Source: Methylobacterium haplocladii
Lineage (GTDB): Bacteria; Pseudomonadota; Alphaproteobacteria; Rhizobiales; Beijerinckiaceae
Assembly (NCBI RefSeq): GCF_007992175.1
Contig: NZ_BJZT01000009.1
Location: forward strand, 1 to 64,000
DNA length: 64,000 nt
Reading direction: 5' to 3'
The notes under the pieces are model-generated. The model saw nothing but the letters and a program-made list of their open reading frames with translations, was not told the DNA's origin and ran no database searches. The translations under genes and the position numbers were made by a program. Below are positions 62,167 to 64,000 of the stretch, one piece after another; position 1 is the first letter of the stretch; each line of letters opens with the position of its first letter.

Positions 62167-63663
62167 ATGGGAGTGAGTATCGGTCGACAGTTCGGTACGG
62201 GCCAGGCCATCCCTGCTCCTGAAACCGTGCGCGCGACGCAGCCATTGGGCCGCAAGCCCCGGCTCGGTCTCTCGGCACGTCTCTTCCTGGTGACGGTTGC
62301 TTTCGTCGCCCTGGCCGAAATCATGATCTACGTGCCGGCCGTCGCCAGCTACCGCAAGAGCTGGCTGACGGATCGAATGACGGCTGCCGAGGTCGCGGCC
62401 CTCGTGCTCAATGCAACGCCCGACCACCATGTCTCCGACACGCTGGTGGCACAGCTCCTGACCGGGGTCGGCGCGCGCGAGATCGTCTTAGAAGGAAGCA
62501 GCGGGCGCCGCGTCCTCTCGCGGATGCCTGTTTCGGATGCCGCGGTCGAATCGGTGGACTTGCGCACCAGCGGCTGGATCGGCGGCATCGCCGGGTCGTG
62601 GTCCACGTTGGCGAGCGCAGCGCCTGCCGCGATCCGGGTGATCGGCAGAGGGCGGGACGGTGCCGACACCATCGAAGTCGTACTCGACGAGCGGCCGCTG
62701 CGGCAGGCCCTCGCGGCCTACGCACTGCGCCTGCTCATTTCCTCCCTCATCGTCGCCGCCGCTGCCGCCGCCATCGTGTTCTTCGTCCTGCAGCGGGTCT
62801 TCGTGCGTCCGATGCGGCGGCTCGCGCGCAATATCGCCGACTTTGCCGACAATCCCGAGAATGCCGAGCGCGTGATCGCCCCATCCGGCCGGATCGACGA
62901 GATCGGCGACGCCGAGGCCGCACTCGCCCGCATGGAAATCGTCCTGGCCGGCGAGCTACGCCATAAACGCCGCCTCGCAGGTCTCGGCCTGTCGGTCAGC
63001 AAGATCAGCCACGAATTGCGCAACCTGCTGACGACCGCTCAGCTTCTCGGAGACCGGCTGGAGAGCGTCGCCGACCCGGTGGTGCAGCGCGTGGCGCCAC
63101 GCCTCGTCGCCACCCTCGACCGTGCCAACCGCTTCTGCGAGGCGACGCTGGCCTATGGCCGCGCCGCCGAACGGCATCCCCAGCGGCAGATGGTGCCGCT
63201 CGCGCCGATCCTCGACGAACTGCCGGACCTCGCCGCCCTCTCGCGGAACGCAAAGGTTCGGTTCACGATCCGGTTGCAGGCCGGGATGAACGTCGACGCC
63301 GACCCCGAGCAGCTGTCGCGCGTCTTGACCAACCTCGTGCGTAACGCGGTCCAGGCTCTCGATGCCGCGGGCGAAGCGTCGCCCCTGGTCACGATCGAGG
63401 CGGGGCGCCAGGGCCGCGAGGGCGCCGGCACCGTGACGATCGCCGTGATGGACAATGGCCCCGGCTTGCCCGACCGGGCCAAGACGCACCTGTTCTCACC
63501 GTTCCAGGGCTCGATGCGCGCCGGCGGAACGGGTCTCGGCCTCGCCATCGCCGCCGAGCTGGCGGAACTCAACGGCGGCACGCTCAGGCTCGATCCGACC
63601 GCCGCCGGCGCGCGCTTCCTCCTGGAAATCCCCGACCGGCAGGCGCAGGCGGAAGCCGCTTGA
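62167..63663 (+). CDS. Sensor histidine kinase with HAMP domain
   Basis: 498 residues. Two membrane helices (about 39-58 and 188-210) flank a periplasmic sensor of about 130 residues. A HAMP domain follows (RVFVRPMRRLARNIADFADN, about 217-270). The kinase part has H282 in VSKISHELRNLLTTAQLL, the N box NLVRNAVQAL, and MDNGPGLPDRA and GTGLGLAIAAEL for ATP. AAGAGG lies 5 nt before the ATG. No response regulator gene is within the visible region, so the partner is unknown. The signal sensed cannot be told. Confidence 0.9.
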   Translation: MGVSIGRQFGTGQAIPAPETVRATQPLGRKPRLGLSARLFLVTVAFVALAEIMIYVPAVASYRKSWLTDRMTAAEVAALVLNATPDHHVSDTLVAQLLTGVGAREIVLEGSSGRRVLSRMPVSDAAVESVDLRTSGWIGGIAGSWSTLASAAPAAIRVIGRGRDGADTIEVVLDERPLRQALAAYALRLLISSLIVAAAAAAIVFFVLQRVFVRPMRRLARNIADFADNPENAERVIAPSGRIDEIGDAEAALARMEIVLAGELRHKRRLAGLGLSVSKISHELRNLLTTAQLLGDRLESVADPVVQRVAPRLVATLDRANRFCEATLAYGRAAERHPQRQMVPLAPILDELPDLAALSRNAKVRFTIRLQAGMNVDADPEQLSRVLTNLVRNAVQALDAAGEASPLVTIEAGRQGREGAGTVTIAVMDNGPGLPDRAKTHLFSPFQGSMRAGGTGLGLAIAAELAELNGGTLRLDPTAAGARFLLEIPDRQAQAEAA

Positions 63664-63669
63664 ACGGCG

Positions 63670-64000
63670 TTACTCAGCCGCGGCCAGCGACATCTCCGGA
63701 ACGGTCACCCCGATATCGCGCAACAGCGCCGCATCCGCGTCGGCCTCGTTGTTGGCCGTGGTCAGCAGGCGCTCGCCGTAGAAGATCGAGTTGGCGCCCG
63801 CCAGGAAGCAGAGAATCTGCGCCTCGCGGGTCAGGCCCTTGCGGCCAGCGCTGAGCCGGACCCGCGCCTTTGGCATGACGATCCGGGCGGTGGCGCACAT
63901 CCGCACGAGGTCGAGGGGATCCACCGGCGGCCGATCCTCCAGCGGCGTACCCTCCACGGCGACGAGGGCGTTGATCGGCACGCTCTCGGGATGCGGCGCG
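63670..64000 (-). CDS. bioB: Biotin synthase BioB (3' part)
   Basis: The C-terminal 109 residues of BioB, cut by the window edge on its 5' side. The radical-SAM enzyme inserts sulfur into dethiobiotin. Matching stretches are [39 protein letters not shown] (with the Arg near the [2Fe-2S] site) and [20 protein letters not shown]. The iron-sulfur CxxxCxxC is beyond the window. It converges with the kinase gene, whose stop is 6 nt away. Confidence 0.95.
   Translation of the reverse strand, partial: APHPESVPINALVAVEGTPLEDRPPVDPLDLVRMCATARIVMPKARVRLSAGRKGLTREAQILCFLAGANSIFYGERLLTTANNEADADAALLRDIGVTVPEMSLAAAE

Overview
The window looks like chromosomal DNA of a Methylobacteriaceae-type alphaproteobacterium (Methylobacterium/Methylorubrum or a close relative). 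The evidence is very high GC with strong G/C in third codon positions, the order dnaN-recF and dnaA-rpsT near recQ, the Caulobacter-style flagellar operon fliF-fliG-fliH-fliN-flbD with sciP beside it, DUF2794, DUF1153 and BA14K proteins restricted mainly to alphaproteobacteria, pmtA, bluB, and small palindromic repeats of rhizobial type. The genus is an inference; no marker here fixes the species.

Layout. 1-7.1 kb: SpoVR, a large DUF2339 membrane protein, a secreted Gly-rich BA14K protein and a pair of nearly identical secreted L,D-transpeptidases. 7.2-13.1 kb: bluB behind a structured RNA and terminator, DUF2794, a flavin disulfide reductase-like protein, and the leftward unit purL-bolA-DUF29-grxD. 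13.3-22.5 kb: a membrane alpha/beta-hydrolase-like gene with no usual start codon at its true N-terminus, recQ, a VapBC toxin-antitoxin pair, recF, dnaN, dnaA (with two DnaA boxes in the long dnaA-rpsT gap), rpsT and tRNA-Thr(GGT).

22.7-33 kb is a surface-polysaccharide region. A GNAT/FemAB-like acyltransferase faces a leftward five-gene operon in which every junction overlaps by 1 or 4 nt: a 1117-residue GT2 glycosyltransferase fused to a clan-A-like glycoside hydrolase domain, an O-antigen ligase/Wzy-like protein, a NodB-type deacetylase and two GT4 glycosyltransferases. A methyltransferase lies upstream. A KpsE/BexC-type export protein at 49.4 kb may serve the same class of polymer.

33-44.5 kb is carbon metabolism: a cysteine hydrolase, PoxB, the LutABC lactate oxidation proteins (interrupted by a perfect inverted repeat), a transglutaminase-like protein, the B12-dependent ethanolamine ammonia-lyase EutBC, an SDR and a Lpd-like flavoprotein.

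44.5-47.8 kb holds a light-sensing pair: a bacteriophytochrome kinase with an N-terminal photoactive-yellow-protein-like domain that has lost the chromophore cysteine, translationally coupled to a heme oxygenase (bphO) that makes its biliverdin. 47.8-50.8 kb: a flippase-like membrane protein, a [2Fe-2S] thioredoxin-like protein and the KpsE-like gene.

50.9-58.9 kb is flagellar: flbD, fliN, fliH, fliG, fliF, sciP, flgD and fliK. The sequence also shows candidate control sites that fit the Caulobacter circuit: a CtrA-like box plus a palindrome resembling FlbD sites before fliF, and a near-consensus sigma-54 promoter with upstream palindromes before fliK. 59-64 kb: mnmA, pmtA, a TVP38/DedA-like membrane protein, an orphan histidine kinase and the 3' part of bioB, which runs off the window.
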